This document shows, piece after piece, positions 16,191 through 23,225 of a DNA stretch of 64,000 nucleotides (positions within the stretch are counted from its first letter, which is position 1; each line of letters opens with the position of its first letter). This stretch comes from CADCVT01 sp036389485 (lineage in GTDB: Bacteria; Actinomycetota; Thermoleophilia; Solirubrobacterales; Solirubrobacteraceae). The stretch is from positions 1 through 64,000 of the forward strand of contig DASVPR010000039.1 in assembly GCA_036389485.1 (NCBI GenBank), in the 5' to 3' direction. The notes beneath the pieces are model-generated. The model saw nothing but the letters and a program-made list of their open reading frames with translations. It was not told the DNA's origin and searched no databases. Position numbers and translations under genes: made by a program.

Positions 16191-16835
16191 TCAGGCGGTC
16201 CGGGCGGGCAGCCTGAAGCGCCGCAGCAGCCGCTCGAGCAGCCGCCGGTCGCCCTCGATCTCGAGCGCGCCGCTGCGGATCGCCTCGCGCGCGTCAGTGT
16301 GGCCCGTCGCCAATGCGCCGAACGTCGGGAGGTCGCAGCGGACCATCGCGTCGGCGCGGACCGGCGCCGGGCCGTCGCGCACGTCGGCGTGCTCGCCGTC
16401 GGCGCGCAGCCAGAACCGCTCGCCGCCGACGTCGAAGTCGACGATCGCGGCGATGCCGGGGCCGCCGGAGGCCTCCAGCTCGGTGCGCATCGTCAGAGCC
16501 GCCAGGGCCGCGCGGAAGCCGCCGGGCTCGGGCTGGTCGGGCAGGAGCGGGTAGCCCCAGCGTGTGAGTGCGTCGAGCGCGGGACGCAGCTCCTCGCCGC
16601 GCGGCGTAAGCGCGTAGGCCGACGCGTCGGCACGCTGGACGACGCCCGCGGCCTCGAGCGCCTTCAGCCGTGCCGCCAGGAGGTTCGTCCCGATGCCGGG
16701 CAGGCGCTCGAGCAGCTGGGAATAGCGCTTCGGACCGAGGGTCAGCTCGCGCACGACGAGCATGGTCCAGCGCTCGCCGAGCAGGTCCATGGCCGCGGCC
16801 AGGCCGCAGTACTGGCCGTACGTGCGCGCGCTCAC
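16191..16835 (-). CDS. HxlR-type regulator with C-terminal SCP2-like domain
   Basis: The 214-residue protein has an N-terminal HxlR winged helix (CGLAAAMDLLGERWTMLVVRELTLGPKRYSQLLERL... LTPRGEELRPAL, residues 8-105) and a C-terminal SCP2 sterol-binding-like domain (about 115-205, with FWLRADGEHADV and CDLPTFGALATG). This architecture is common among actinobacterial regulators of drug or redox responses. The GTG start overlaps the MFS transporter stop by four bases, so regulator and pump form an operon and the regulator probably controls it. Confidence 0.85.
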   Translation of the reverse strand: MSARTYGQYCGLAAAMDLLGERWTMLVVRELTLGPKRYSQLLERLPGIGTNLLAARLKALEAAGVVQRADASAYALTPRGEELRPALDALTRWGYPLLPDQPEPGGFRAALAALTMRTELEASGGPGIAAIVDFDVGGERFWLRADGEHADVRDGPAPVRADAMVRCDLPTFGALATGHTDAREAIRSGALEIEGDRRLLERLLRRFRLPARTA

Positions 16836-18379
16836 GCACCCGCCTCCGCCAGGGCGAGCTCGCTCTCGTCGACCGCCGGCGCGTCTTCCGGCTGCGACGG
16901 GAGGACGACGGCGGCGAAGAGCGCTCCGGCGGCGCAGACGCCGGCGGCGACGAGGCAACCGACCTGCAGGCCGTCGAAGAACCCGCTCGTCGCGAGGCCG
17001 TGGAGGGCGGCGCCCGCGTCGGGAGGGAGGCGGTCGGCGGCGATGAGCGCGGCGCCGATCGACTCGCGCGCCGCGTCGACGGCGGGCGCGGGCGCGGGCG
17101 TGGCGCCGCTGAAGGCGCCCGTGTAGAGCGAGGCGTAGACGCTGCCGATCACCGCGACGCCGAGTGTGCCGCCTAGCTCGCGGGTGGCGTCGTTCACCGC
17201 CGAGCCGATCCCCGCGCGGTGCCGGCTGACGGCGCCCATGATCGATTCCGTGGCCGGTGCGCTCGTGAAGCCCATGCCGAGCCCGAGGCAGACCATCTGC
17301 GCGGCGATCTCGAGGTAGGGCGTATCGGCCGAGGCAGTCGAGACCCACAGGAACCCGCCGCTGAGCAGCGTCAGGCCGGTCGCCACGACCGCCTTGTTGC
17401 CGACGCGCATGGTCAGGCGTGTGCCGACAATCGACGCGAGGGCGACGCTCGTGGCCACCGGCAGCATGCGCACGCCGGTCTCCAGTGGGCCGTAGCCTCG
17501 GATGAACTGGAAGTACTGCGTGATCAGGAAGATGAACCCGAACAGCGAGAAGAAGGAGACGGTCACGGCCGCGCTGGCGCCCGAGAAGCGCAGGTTGCGG
17601 AACAGGCCGACGTCCAGCATCGGCGCGGCAGAGCGCCGCTCGACGCCGACGAACGCCGCCAGCAGCGCGAGCCCGAGGGCGAGCAGGCCCACGGTCTGGG
17701 CGCTGTCCCAGCCGGCCTCGGGGGCCTCGATGATCGCCAGGACGACGATGCCGATCGCCGCGGTCGACAGCAGCAGGCCGGGCACGTCGAGCGGCGGCGT
17801 CCGCGGGTCGCGCGACGTCGGCACGATCGCGAGCGCCAGGCCGATCGCCGCCAGCGCCACGGGCACCTTGGCGAAGAACGTCCACTCCCACGACAGGCCC
17901 TCCAGCAGCGCGCCGCCGGCGATCGGGCCGAGCGCGACCGCGAGCCCCACCGTCGCGCCCCACAGGCCGATGGCCTTCGCGCGCGGGCCGCGCTCGCGGA
18001 ACACGTTCGTGATGATCGACAGCGTCGTCGGGAAGATCATCGCCGCGCCGACGCCCATGATCGTCCGCGCGATCACGAGCTGGGCCGGGGAGTCCATGAA
18101 CCCCGCCGCCGCATTCCCCGCGCCGTAGACGACGAGGCCGGCGACGAGCATCTCGCGGCGGCCGACCCGGTCGCCGAGGCTGCCGGCGGCGAGCACGAGC
18201 GCGGCGAACGCGAGCGTGTACGCGTCGACGATCCACTGCAGCTCTCGTGTCGACGCGTCGAGTTCGCGCACCAGTGTGGGCAGCGCGACGTTGACGAGCG
18301 TCGTGTCGACGTTCACCGCGAACGCGCACAGGCACAGGACGGCGAGGACGGCTCCGGGCGCGGACGGCATGCGGGTCAT
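16832..18379 (-). CDS. MFS drug:H+ antiporter, DHA2 (EmrB/QacA) family
   Basis: A 515-residue inner-membrane exporter with 14 hydrophobic segments. It shows NVALPTLVRELDAS in the first loop, the MFS motif A GSLGDRVGRREMLVAG and the antiporter motif near helix 5 (GPIAGGALLEGLSWEWTFF). DHA2 pumps export cationic drugs and dyes; the substrate here is unknown. It is the first gene of a two-gene operon with an HxlR regulator and has an unusually AT-rich promoter region. Confidence 0.9.
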   Translation of the reverse strand: MTRMPSAPGAVLAVLCLCAFAVNVDTTLVNVALPTLVRELDASTRELQWIVDAYTLAFAALVLAAGSLGDRVGRREMLVAGLVVYGAGNAAAGFMDSPAQLVIARTIMGVGAAMIFPTTLSIITNVFRERGPRAKAIGLWGATVGLAVALGPIAGGALLEGLSWEWTFFAKVPVALAAIGLALAIVPTSRDPRTPPLDVPGLLLSTAAIGIVVLAIIEAPEAGWDSAQTVGLLALGLALLAAFVGVERRSAAPMLDVGLFRNLRFSGASAAVTVSFFSLFGFIFLITQYFQFIRGYGPLETGVRMLPVATSVALASIVGTRLTMRVGNKAVVATGLTLLSGGFLWVSTASADTPYLEIAAQMVCLGLGMGFTSAPATESIMGAVSRHRAGIGSAVNDATRELGGTLGVAVIGSVYASLYTGAFSGATPAPAPAVDAARESIGAALIAADRLPPDAGAALHGLATSGFFDGLQVGCLVAAGVCAAGALFAAVVLPSQPEDAPAVDESELALAEAGA

Positions 18380-18403
18380 GCGCCGGCATCCTACGCGTGC
18401 TCT

Positions 18404-18441
18404 ATATGTTTTTCAAGTCACTCCCACGTTATTTACAAGTA
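18404..18441 (-). promoter_or_regulatory. AT-rich promoter/operator of the MFS-HxlR operon
   Basis: This island is far more AT-rich than its surroundings. On the minus strand it holds two direct repeats, ACTTGTAAAT and ACTTGAAAAA, 20 bases apart, then TATAGA as a possible -10. AT-rich repeated sites are typical HxlR targets, so self-regulation by the downstream HxlR protein is likely. Confidence 0.45.
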
Positions 18442-18895
18442 GCGGCGGAACGTGCAGCGAAGCATGCCGCACGACGCCGAGAGGCCGGTCCGGGTCCGCT
18501 AACGATCGTTCTCCACTCTGCTGGCGTGTGTGTCGCTCCCGCAGACGAAGACGTGGACCTGTAGACGCCGACGACGTCGCCGGGACCAGCTGATTGTCCC
18601 CGAGGAGACCCCATGAACCGCGGGCACTCGCCGGTTCTTGCGCTTATTCCTGCCGGACGCCCTTCCACGCGAGCGCTCGGCGCAGTGACCTAGATCACCG
18701 CCGGTCCCATCCAGCTCGGCGCTCCGGGGTAGCCCGAGGCGGCGGCGACCGTCGCGCCGAGTCTGCGAAGGGTTCAAAACGCTCCTTTGACTCGTGTGCG
18801 CGTGAAGGGGTCACAACGGACCCCGAAAGGACCCCAGTTCGGACTCCGGAGGACATCAGCCGCAGCTCGCCGGCCGAAATCCCATTATCCATCGA

Positions 18896-18942
18896 AGCCC
18901 TCTGCCGGACTCGAACCGGCGACCCCTTCCTTGGCATGGGAG
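18896..18942 (-). pseudogene. tRNA 3'-half remnant
   Basis: On the minus strand an anticodon-arm-like stretch with loop ATGCCAA (would read GCC) is followed by a five-base variable loop, a perfect T-arm (GCCGG, TTCGAGT, CCGGC) and an acceptor 3' strand AGAGGGC. The anticodon stem has one mismatch. No matching GCCCTCT 5' acceptor strand is present, although GTAGAGCAC, like a D-arm half, lies about 24 bases further upstream. It is not a functional tRNA. Tail halves of tRNA genes are typical attachment-site scars of integrating elements. Confidence 0.6.
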
Positions 18943-18976
18943 TGGCCGCGCGATGTGGTCCGGCCGGTGCTCTACG

Positions 18977-19019
18977 GCTGGTTGGTGCCGGTCATCGGAG
19001 CGACGGAGGGTAGCCGCCG
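18977..19019. repeat. efp leader repeat, copy B
   Basis: A 41-of-43 match in direct orientation to 14491-14533, including the start codon of efp and five following codons. Here the frame closes at once after six codons, so it is a scar and not a gene. Confidence 0.85.
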
Positions 19020-19078
19020 GTTGCGTCCGCGCGACGCCGGCTTGACTCACCGATGAGCGATCTACGTATCGTGCGCGC

Positions 19079-19303
19079 ATGGAAGCGCCCGAGGTCAAAG
19101 CCGCTGTGGGGGCCGCGCTGCGGGCGCGCCGGGTCGAGCTCGGCCTCTCGCAGGACGCCCTCGCAGCGAGGGCCGGCATCAACCGGACCTACATCAGCTC
19201 GGCCGAGCGGGGCCTGCGGAACCTCAGCCTCGTCAATCTGGTCCGGCTCGCCCGCGCGTTGGACATCCCCGCCGCCGGCCTTCTGGAGCGCGCCGGCCTC
19301 TAG
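19079..19303 (+). CDS. XRE-family transcriptional regulator
   Basis: A 74-residue single helix-turn-helix protein. The HTH lies at LSQDALAARAGINRTYISSAERGLRNLSL with a following LVRLARALDIPAAGLLERAGL. There is no second domain. TTGACT and TACGTA-like boxes lie just upstream, with a short leader. It converges with the ArsR-like gene and is the first of several XRE proteins in this accessory region, but it lacks the shared palindromic operator of the others. Confidence 0.85.
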   Translation: MEAPEVKAAVGAALRARRVELGLSQDALAARAGINRTYISSAERGLRNLSLVNLVRLARALDIPAAGLLERAGL

Positions 19304-19313
19304 AGCGGCGGCT

Positions 19314-20090
19314 TCAGACCGCGCGTGCGTCGACGCACGCAGCGAGGCGCCGGACGTGCTGCGTGATGCGTCGCCAGTCGACGGTGTCGCTCGGCAGCTC
19401 GTCCGCCAGGTCGTCCAGCACCGCGTACATCGTCTGCCGCGAACCGCCGGAGCTCGCCCGCGCAGACTCGCCAAGACCGTCGCGCAGGAAGTGCAGGAGC
19501 ACCACCTCGGTCTCGAGGGGCTTCTCGCCGCCGGCGGCGGCCTCTCGCCGGGCGTCCGAGCCGGCCTGGATCGCCATCGCCCGCTCCACGACCTCCACGA
19601 GAAGCGCGGCGAGCTGCGCGTGCCCGACTTCGTCGACCGTGAGCGGAATCCACGACACGTGCGCGTCGGGGCGATCGAAGCCTCCCGTCGCGAGGGCGCG
19701 AGCGACGTGCCCGTCGATCCGGTCGAGCGCGCCGCGGAAGAGAGCCCGGCGAGCGGGGACCGGCAGCTTCGCCCAGTCCTCGTCGGTGAAGATCGAGCGC
19801 GCCGTCGCTCTGAACGACACGGCGCCCCGGGACTCTTCCGCAGGAGCGCGCTCGACGGCGCCGGACGCCTCGAGCACCCGCAGGTGACGTCGCACCGTGC
19901 TCTCGGAGCGCCCGACCGCGGCGGCGAGGTGCGAGACGGTCGAAGCGCCGTCGACCGTGAGCACTTCGATCAGATGGTCCCGCAACGGGTGGCCCAACGC
20001 CTGAAGGAGCCTGCCCGACGCCGCCGCCTCCTCGGGGAGGGTCGGCACCGGTTGCGTATCGGGAACGAGCGGACGCAGCAGCGCAGGCAC
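19314..20090 (-). CDS. ArsR-like winged-helix regulator, locus I
   Basis: The 258-residue protein has an N-terminal winged helix (LLQALGHPLRDHLIEVL... GRSESTVRRHLRVLEASGAVERAP, about 28-95) followed by a 160-residue C-terminal domain containing ALFRGALDRIDGHVARALATGGFDRPDAHVSW and EVVLLHFLRDGL. A paralogue at 27647-28456 shares the whole length. Both lie next to a 20-residue peptide gene and an ECF sigma gene. The GTG start lies six bases after a TAGGGT -10 box, indicating a leaderless transcript. It probably controls the divergent peptide gene; the ligand is unknown. Confidence 0.8.
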   Translation of the reverse strand: MPALLRPLVPDTQPVPTLPEEAAASGRLLQALGHPLRDHLIEVLTVDGASTVSHLAAAVGRSESTVRRHLRVLEASGAVERAPAEESRGAVSFRATARSIFTDEDWAKLPVPARRALFRGALDRIDGHVARALATGGFDRPDAHVSWIPLTVDEVGHAQLAALLVEVVERAMAIQAGSDARREAAAGGEKPLETEVVLLHFLRDGLGESARASSGGSRQTMYAVLDDLADELPSDTVDWRRITQHVRRLAACVDARAV

Positions 20091-20096
20091 GCGACG

Positions 20097-20124
20097 ACCC
20101 TAGACGCTCCGTCGGGTTTGTCAA
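20097..20124 (-). promoter_or_regulatory. Leaderless promoter of ArsR-like gene, locus I
   Basis: On the minus strand TTGACA (20119-20124) and TAGGGT (20097-20102) are 16 bases apart, and the -10 is six bases from the GTG start. The same spacing and -35 recur at locus III. The -35 lies in the near-palindrome TTGTCAA, so it could also serve the opposite direction. Confidence 0.6.
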
Positions 20125-20163
20125 GAACTCAAAGAAGCCCTACGGGACGAACTGCACCGCGCG

Positions 20164-20192
20164 GAAACGATCCTCGGCCGCCAGCGGGTCCT
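20164..20192 (+). promoter_or_regulatory. ECF-type promoter of peptide gene I
   Basis: GAAACGATCC and GCGGGTCCT have the same spacing as the motif found upstream of the other peptide and methyltransferase genes. It lies 31 bases before the start codon. Confidence 0.6.
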
Positions 20193-20223
20193 GAGTATGG
20201 AGAGCAACGAGAGGAGGTGAACG

Positions 20224-20286
20224 ATGAGGATCACGAAGAGCAAGCGCCACCTCGCCCCGGCGGCGTCTTTCAAGAAGGGCGCGTAG
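20224..20286 (+). CDS. 20-residue precursor-like peptide I
   Basis: The complete product is MRITKSKRHLAPAASFKKGA, highly basic, with no Cys or Trp. A near-perfect ribosome binding site (GAGAGGAGGTGA) is placed four bases before ATG, an ECF-type promoter lies upstream, and a 13-bp terminator hairpin follows within ten bases, so this is a complete one-gene transcript. It aligns without gaps with three other 20-residue peptides in the window through I3, S6, R8, A11-P12, A14-S15, K18 and G19. It ends in Ala, unlike the locus III peptides that end in Asn. It is probably a substrate of the adjacent methyltransferase; the function is not known. Confidence 0.75.
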   Translation: MRITKSKRHLAPAASFKKGA

Positions 20287-20294
20287 ACCGTCGA

Positions 20295-20327
20295 GCGCGT
20301 GCGGCCGCCGTTGCCGGCCGCACGCGC
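20295..20327 (+). terminator. Terminator of peptide gene I
   Basis: A perfect 13-bp stem (GCGCGTGCGGCCG paired with its complement) with a 7-base loop lies eight bases after the peptide stop codon. It can also serve the convergent sigma-factor gene. Confidence 0.75.
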
Positions 20328-20336
20328 CGGCGCCCC

Positions 20337-20864
20337 TCAGGCCGCGAGGTCGGCCTCCAACACCGACCGCAACCGGGCCCGAGCGCGGTGCAGCCGGATC
20401 TTCACGGTTCCCTCCGGGATGTTCAGCACGTCCGCGATCTGCGGCTGCGTCATGTCCGCGACGTAGCGCAGGAGGAGCACGCGCCGCTCGCCCATCGCCA
20501 GGTCGGCGACTGCGGAGTCCAGCGACGTCCGATCGTCCGCGCCACGCAGACCGTCGCACTCCACGAGGCTCTCGGGGACGTGAGCGATGAGCACCTCCGC
20601 GTGGCGGCCGCCGGCGAGTCGTCCCACCTCGCGGCGCACGATCGCCGCGATCCAGGGGCGTGGATCGGATCGGCCGCGGCATTGGGCCCGGCTGCGCCAC
20701 GCGCGCACGAGAGCCTCCTGCGCAGCGTCCTCCGCGAGCTCCTCGGAGTTCGCCTGGCGACGGGCGATTGCACGGCAGAACGTCCAGAGGTCCCGCCAGT
20801 CCCAGTGCTCGGGGTCGTCGGGGACGCGAAACGGTTCGGCGAACGGCAGCGGTCTTGAGGTCAT
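20337..20864 (-). CDS. ECF-type RNA polymerase sigma factor, locus I
   Basis: The 175-residue protein has sigma region 2 (ELAEDAAQEALVRAWRSRAQC... PWIAAIVRRE) and region 4 (MGERRVLLLRYVADMTQPQIADVLNIPEGTVKIRLHRARARLRS). It is a close paralogue of the locus III sigma factor (28964-29482). I start at the ATG giving MTSRPLPF because the paralogue begins MTSR at the same point; this ATG overlaps, on the opposite strand, the ATG of the methyltransferase (shared CATG). It probably drives the repeated GAAACGAT promoters of this region. No anti-sigma gene is adjacent. Confidence 0.85.
   Translation of the reverse strand: MTSRPLPFAEPFRVPDDPEHWDWRDLWTFCRAIARRQANSEELAEDAAQEALVRAWRSRAQCRGRSDPRPWIAAIVRREVGRLAGGRHAEVLIAHVPESLVECDGLRGADDRTSLDSAVADLAMGERRVLLLRYVADMTQPQIADVLNIPEGTVKIRLHRARARLRSVLEADLAA
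20828..20856 (+). promoter_or_regulatory. ECF-type promoter of methyltransferase I, inside the sigma gene
   Basis: GAAACGGTTC and GCGGTCTT match the peptide promoter motif at identical spacing. The -10 part ends six bases before the ATG, so the transcript would be leaderless. The motif lies within the 5' coding end of the opposite-strand sigma gene. Confidence 0.55.
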
Positions 20865-21678
20865 GACCGCAAGCATCAGCGAGGCCATGTCGGAGCGAGC
20901 GCGGGCGCGCGAGGCCATGGAGGCCACGGCGCCGGCCTACGACCTCTTCACCGACCACCACGACTACGAGACGTGGACGGCGGCGATCGAAGCGCTCGCG
21001 CGGCAGCACGGCCTCGCTCGGCGAGGCCGGCTCCTCGACGTCGGCTGCGGCACCGGGAAGAGCTTCCTGCCCTGGCTGGCCCGCGGATGGTCCGTGACGG
21101 GGTGTGACTTCTCCGCGGCGATGCTCGAGCAGGCCGCCGCGAAGGCTCCGTCCGCGCGCTTGATCGAGGCCGACGCTCGATCGCTGGGCGATATCGGCCG
21201 ATTCGATCTCGTGCTCCTCCTTGACGACGTCGTGAACCTCGTCCCCACGACGGACCTCGTGACCGTCTTCGGCGAGGCGCGCCGGAACCTGGCCCCCGAC
21301 GGGCTGGTCGTCTTCGACCTCAACACGCTCCGGACCTTTCGCACCTTCTTCACGGCGGTCGAGGTCCGCGAGCGGGATGGTTGCGTCGTCTCCTGGACGG
21401 GGAAGGGCTGCAGCGATCTCGGGCCGGGCGCGGTGGCGGAGGCGGTCATGGAGACGTTCGTCCGAGATGACGTCGACGGAACATGGCAACGCAGTCGGGG
21501 GACGCACCGCGAGTACCACCATCCCCTGCCGGTGGCGGAGCAGGCGCTCACCCGGGCGGGGCTGGAGCTCGCCGCCGTCCGTGGCCACGACGAGCAGTGC
21601 AGGTTCGACCCTGAGCCGGACGAGCTCGCGCACAGCAAGCTCCTCGTGGTCGCGCGACAGCCCGCGACTCGAACCTGA
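20863..21678 (+). CDS. Class I SAM-dependent methyltransferase, locus I
   Basis: A 271-residue Rossmann methyltransferase with motif I LLDVGCGTGKSF at residue 57, GCDFSAAMLEQA, DLVLLLDDVVNLV and LVVFDLNTLRTFRTFF. It is colinear with the methyltransferase half of the locus III fusion, including MxAxIS at the N-terminus and motif I at residue 57 in both, which supports the start chosen although that ATG overlaps the divergent sigma start. The family includes sugar and amine N-methyltransferases. The linked 20-residue peptide is the likely substrate by context only. No ThiF-like domain is present at this locus. Confidence 0.85.
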   Translation: MTASISEAMSERARAREAMEATAPAYDLFTDHHDYETWTAAIEALARQHGLARRGRLLDVGCGTGKSFLPWLARGWSVTGCDFSAAMLEQAAAKAPSARLIEADARSLGDIGRFDLVLLLDDVVNLVPTTDLVTVFGEARRNLAPDGLVVFDLNTLRTFRTFFTAVEVRERDGCVVSWTGKGCSDLGPGAVAEAVMETFVRDDVDGTWQRSRGTHREYHHPLPVAEQALTRAGLELAAVRGHDEQCRFDPEPDELAHSKLLVVARQPATRT

Positions 21679-21699
21679 TCGCGGCACCGCGGACGCGGG

Positions 21700-21942
21700 T
21701 CAACGGTCGATGCCGTCGCCCGAGGTCGCGAAGAGCTGGGCGATCGAGATCTCGAGCGCGTCCGCGATGCGCGCGATGTTCGTGAGACTCGGGTTCCGCT
21801 CGCCCCGCTCGATCCCACCCACGTACGAGCGGTGGAGACCGCTCGCGTCGGCGAGGGCGGACTGGGACAGCCCGCGCCGCTCGCGCCGGATGCGCACCTG
21901 CGCGCCGAAGACGGCATGGGCGGTAGAACGCTGCTGCGCCAC
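21700..21942 (-). CDS. XRE-family transcriptional regulator
   Basis: An 80-residue single-HTH protein: VRIRRERRGLSQSALADASG followed by LHRSYVGGIERGERNPSL. The GTG start lies about 34 bases downstream of an exact copy of the palindrome TACCACTCATAGTGTGTA, whose TAGTGT could be the -10, so autoregulation is likely. It converges with the methyltransferase gene. Confidence 0.85.
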   Translation of the reverse strand: MAQQRSTAHAVFGAQVRIRRERRGLSQSALADASGLHRSYVGGIERGERNPSLTNIARIADALEISIAQLFATSGDGIDR

Positions 21943-21975
21943 GCCGTCACGGTCGTAAGCCGGCCGCGGCCGGTC

Positions 21976-21993
21976 TACACACTATGAGTGGTA
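21976..21993 (-). promoter_or_regulatory. Palindromic operator, site A
   Basis: TACCACTCATAGTGTGTA read on the minus strand, centred on the dyad CACT-CAT-AGTG. It is identical to sites at 22322 and 32632 and lies just upstream of an XRE regulator gene. Confidence 0.6.
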
Positions 21994-22232
21994 TCACCGC
22001 GGCAGGTATCGCTCGGCCCGCGCCACCAGCTCCGCCGCCGGCAGCCCCAACCCGCCGGCAAGTCTGAAGATCGTGTCGAGCCTGGCCGCGGAGTGGCCCT
22101 GCTCGAGTCGTTGCAAGTTTCGACCGCGATGCCGGCGGCCCGGGCTGTCTCATCAACAGCCGCCGAGCGTTCTTCGCGGATAGCACGGAGGGCGCGGCCG
22201 AACGCGACGTCTGACGGCGACTGCTGCAACAT
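21994..22232 (-). pseudogene. Frameshifted XRE-family regulator
   Basis: The minus strand begins MLQQSPSDVAFGRALRAIREERSAAVDETARAAGIAV and then, after a frameshift near 22120, continues NLQRLEQGHSAARLDTIF and RLAGGLGLPAAELVARAERYLPR to a stop. Joined, these give a normal HTH of the same type as the gene at 33972-34241. The HTH is broken between its recognition helix and the rest, so the protein is presumably inactive. Confidence 0.7.
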
Positions 22233-22321
22233 CGCATCAACGCTGGCGGTCTATCGACCAAAAGTCGACGCGCTATGGATCGCCAGCAACCGCCGAGCGT
22301 TTGATAGGTGCGGATGAGCTG

Positions 22322-22339
22322 TACCACTCATAGTGTGTA
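22322..22339 (+). promoter_or_regulatory. Palindromic operator, site B
   Basis: An exact copy of TACCACTCATAGTGTGTA, inverted relative to site A. The pair brackets the frameshifted XRE gene, and site B lies 44 bases before the peptide II promoter. Confidence 0.6.
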
Positions 22340-22382
22340 GAGCTGGGAGGGGTGCGGCGCTGGAGAGCGCGAGTGTGCGGAT

Positions 22383-22410
22383 GGAACGATCCGCCCCCGT
22401 GCGTGGTCAT
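22383..22410 (+). promoter_or_regulatory. ECF-type promoter of peptide gene II
   Basis: GGAACGATCC and GTGGTCAT match the shared motif, with a spacer one base shorter than at the other five sites. GGAAC is the classical ECF -35 core. Confidence 0.6.
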
Positions 22411-22439
22411 GGAGGTGGCGATCCGAGAGGAGGTGAGAC

Positions 22440-22502
22440 ATGAAGATCAAGTCGAGCAGCCGTCGGCTCGCTCCCGCCGCGTCCACGCACAAGGGAGGCT
22501 GA
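22440..22502 (+). CDS. 20-residue precursor-like peptide II
   Basis: The complete product is MKIKSSSRRLAPAASTHKGG. It has an excellent ribosome binding site (GAGAGGAGGTGA, three bases before ATG), an upstream ECF-type motif and a 14-bp terminator hairpin after the stop. It aligns without gaps with the peptides at 20224, 28597 and 28859. Its C-terminus is Gly-Gly, the end that E1-like ThiF/MoeB enzymes adenylate in ThiS and MoaD, whereas locus III peptides end in Asn. No modifying enzyme is directly beside it, so it may depend on enzymes of loci I or III. The 3' end of a membrane-protein gene overlaps it on the opposite strand. Confidence 0.72.
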   Translation: MKIKSSSRRLAPAASTHKGG

Positions 22503-22827
22503 GCGGCGCACCGGTACGACCGCCCGCGCGGGATTCCGCGCGGGCGGTCACCACCGCAGCAGCGGCGACGACTCCGGCCGCCACCACCGCGATCACGCAC
22601 CCCCCGCCCCCGGCGGTCGCCGTGCTCGGGGATTCCGACGGCAGCGTCGCGTGAAACACCGACTCGACGAGCCTGGCCGTCTTGTCTTCACCGAAGTCGA
22701 CGATTCGAACCTTGACGTCCTCGCCGAAGTCAACCGGGACGACGCAGATGTCCTCCCCGAAGTCGACGAGCCTCACCTTAATGTCCTCGCCGAAATCCAC
22801 GATACGGCCCTTCAAGACCTCAGGCAC
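22447..22827 (-). CDS. Membrane protein with tandem VDFGED repeats
   Basis: The 126-residue product starts at a GTG after a good ribosome binding site (GGGGAGGTAGCC). It has four tandem 11-residue repeats of the form K-V-R-[ILP]-V-D-F-G-E-D-[IVK] (about residues 6-50), a linker, a Gly-rich turn (AGGGGC) and one membrane helix CVIAVVAAGVVAAAAVVTA (about 74-92). The alternating hydrophobic pattern suggests a small beta-solenoid held at the membrane. I recognise no named function. The last 15 or so codons run antisense to peptide gene II and its terminator, so the true end could be under unusual constraint. Confidence 0.6.
   Translation of the reverse strand: MPEVLKGRIVDFGEDIKVRLVDFGEDICVVPVDFGEDVKVRIVDFGEDKTARLVESVFHATLPSESPSTATAGGGGCVIAVVAAGVVAAAAVVTARAESRAGGRTGAPLSLPCAWTRRERADGCST
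22518..22549 (+). terminator. Terminator of peptide gene II
   Basis: A perfect 14-bp stem (GACCGCCCGCGCGG) with the tetraloop GATT lies 15 bases after the peptide stop. Confidence 0.7.
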
Positions 22828-23225
22828 GGCTACCTCCCCGGCCGCTTGACGTTGACGGCGGCATGGCGTCCGCCGCGTGCGCGACCACCGGGGCGAACGC
22901 GACCCGCGAGAGCGGCGCCGCTCATCCCGAAACGTCGCCGGCAGCGGGCGGCCGGCGGCCGAGACGCTTGCGCCAGTGGGGAACCATCGCACCCGAGTCT
23001 CGAAGAGCCGTCAACCCGTGTGCCATCGGTCATCCGTCCAGTGCGTCGCACCTGCTGCCGCTGGTCCGAGCCGGTCGGCGTCGGCGCATTGACTGCGGAT
23101 CACCTCTGCGCGACGGAGGTTTCGAGCGTGCTGGCAGCCCCGAACGATGAGGCTTATGACCGGGCGGCCCGGTGGTTTAGTGTCAGCAGCACTCCACAAA
23201 CCGGCGACCGCTGAGGTAGTGACGA
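22828..23225. other. 398-base intergenic stretch
   Basis: I see no supported gene. The right end should hold the promoter of the ECF sigma gene at 23226, but no clear match to the GAAACGAT motif is present there. Confidence 0.45.

Larger units (their letters stand above)
18380..19078. other. 699-base non-coding stretch with relics
   Basis: This gap holds the MFS promoter (18404-18441), a tRNA 3'-half remnant (18896-18942), the second copy of the efp leader (18977-19019) and a candidate promoter for the XRE gene (TTGACT at 19042). The rest shows no gene I can support. Confidence 0.6.

Noticed and set aside
18896..18942. A functional tRNA-Gly gene
   Set aside because: The loop would read GCC, but the 5' half and acceptor strand are missing and the anticodon stem has a mismatch.
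22352..22654. A 100-codon plus-strand frame covering the peptide II gene in another phase
   Set aside because: It runs through the terminator hairpin, has no ribosome binding site, and ignores the conserved 20-residue reading frame.
22700..22810. The repeated cluster in these bases as a CRISPR-like array
   Set aside because: The repeats are in-frame codons of the VDFGED protein with no spacers.
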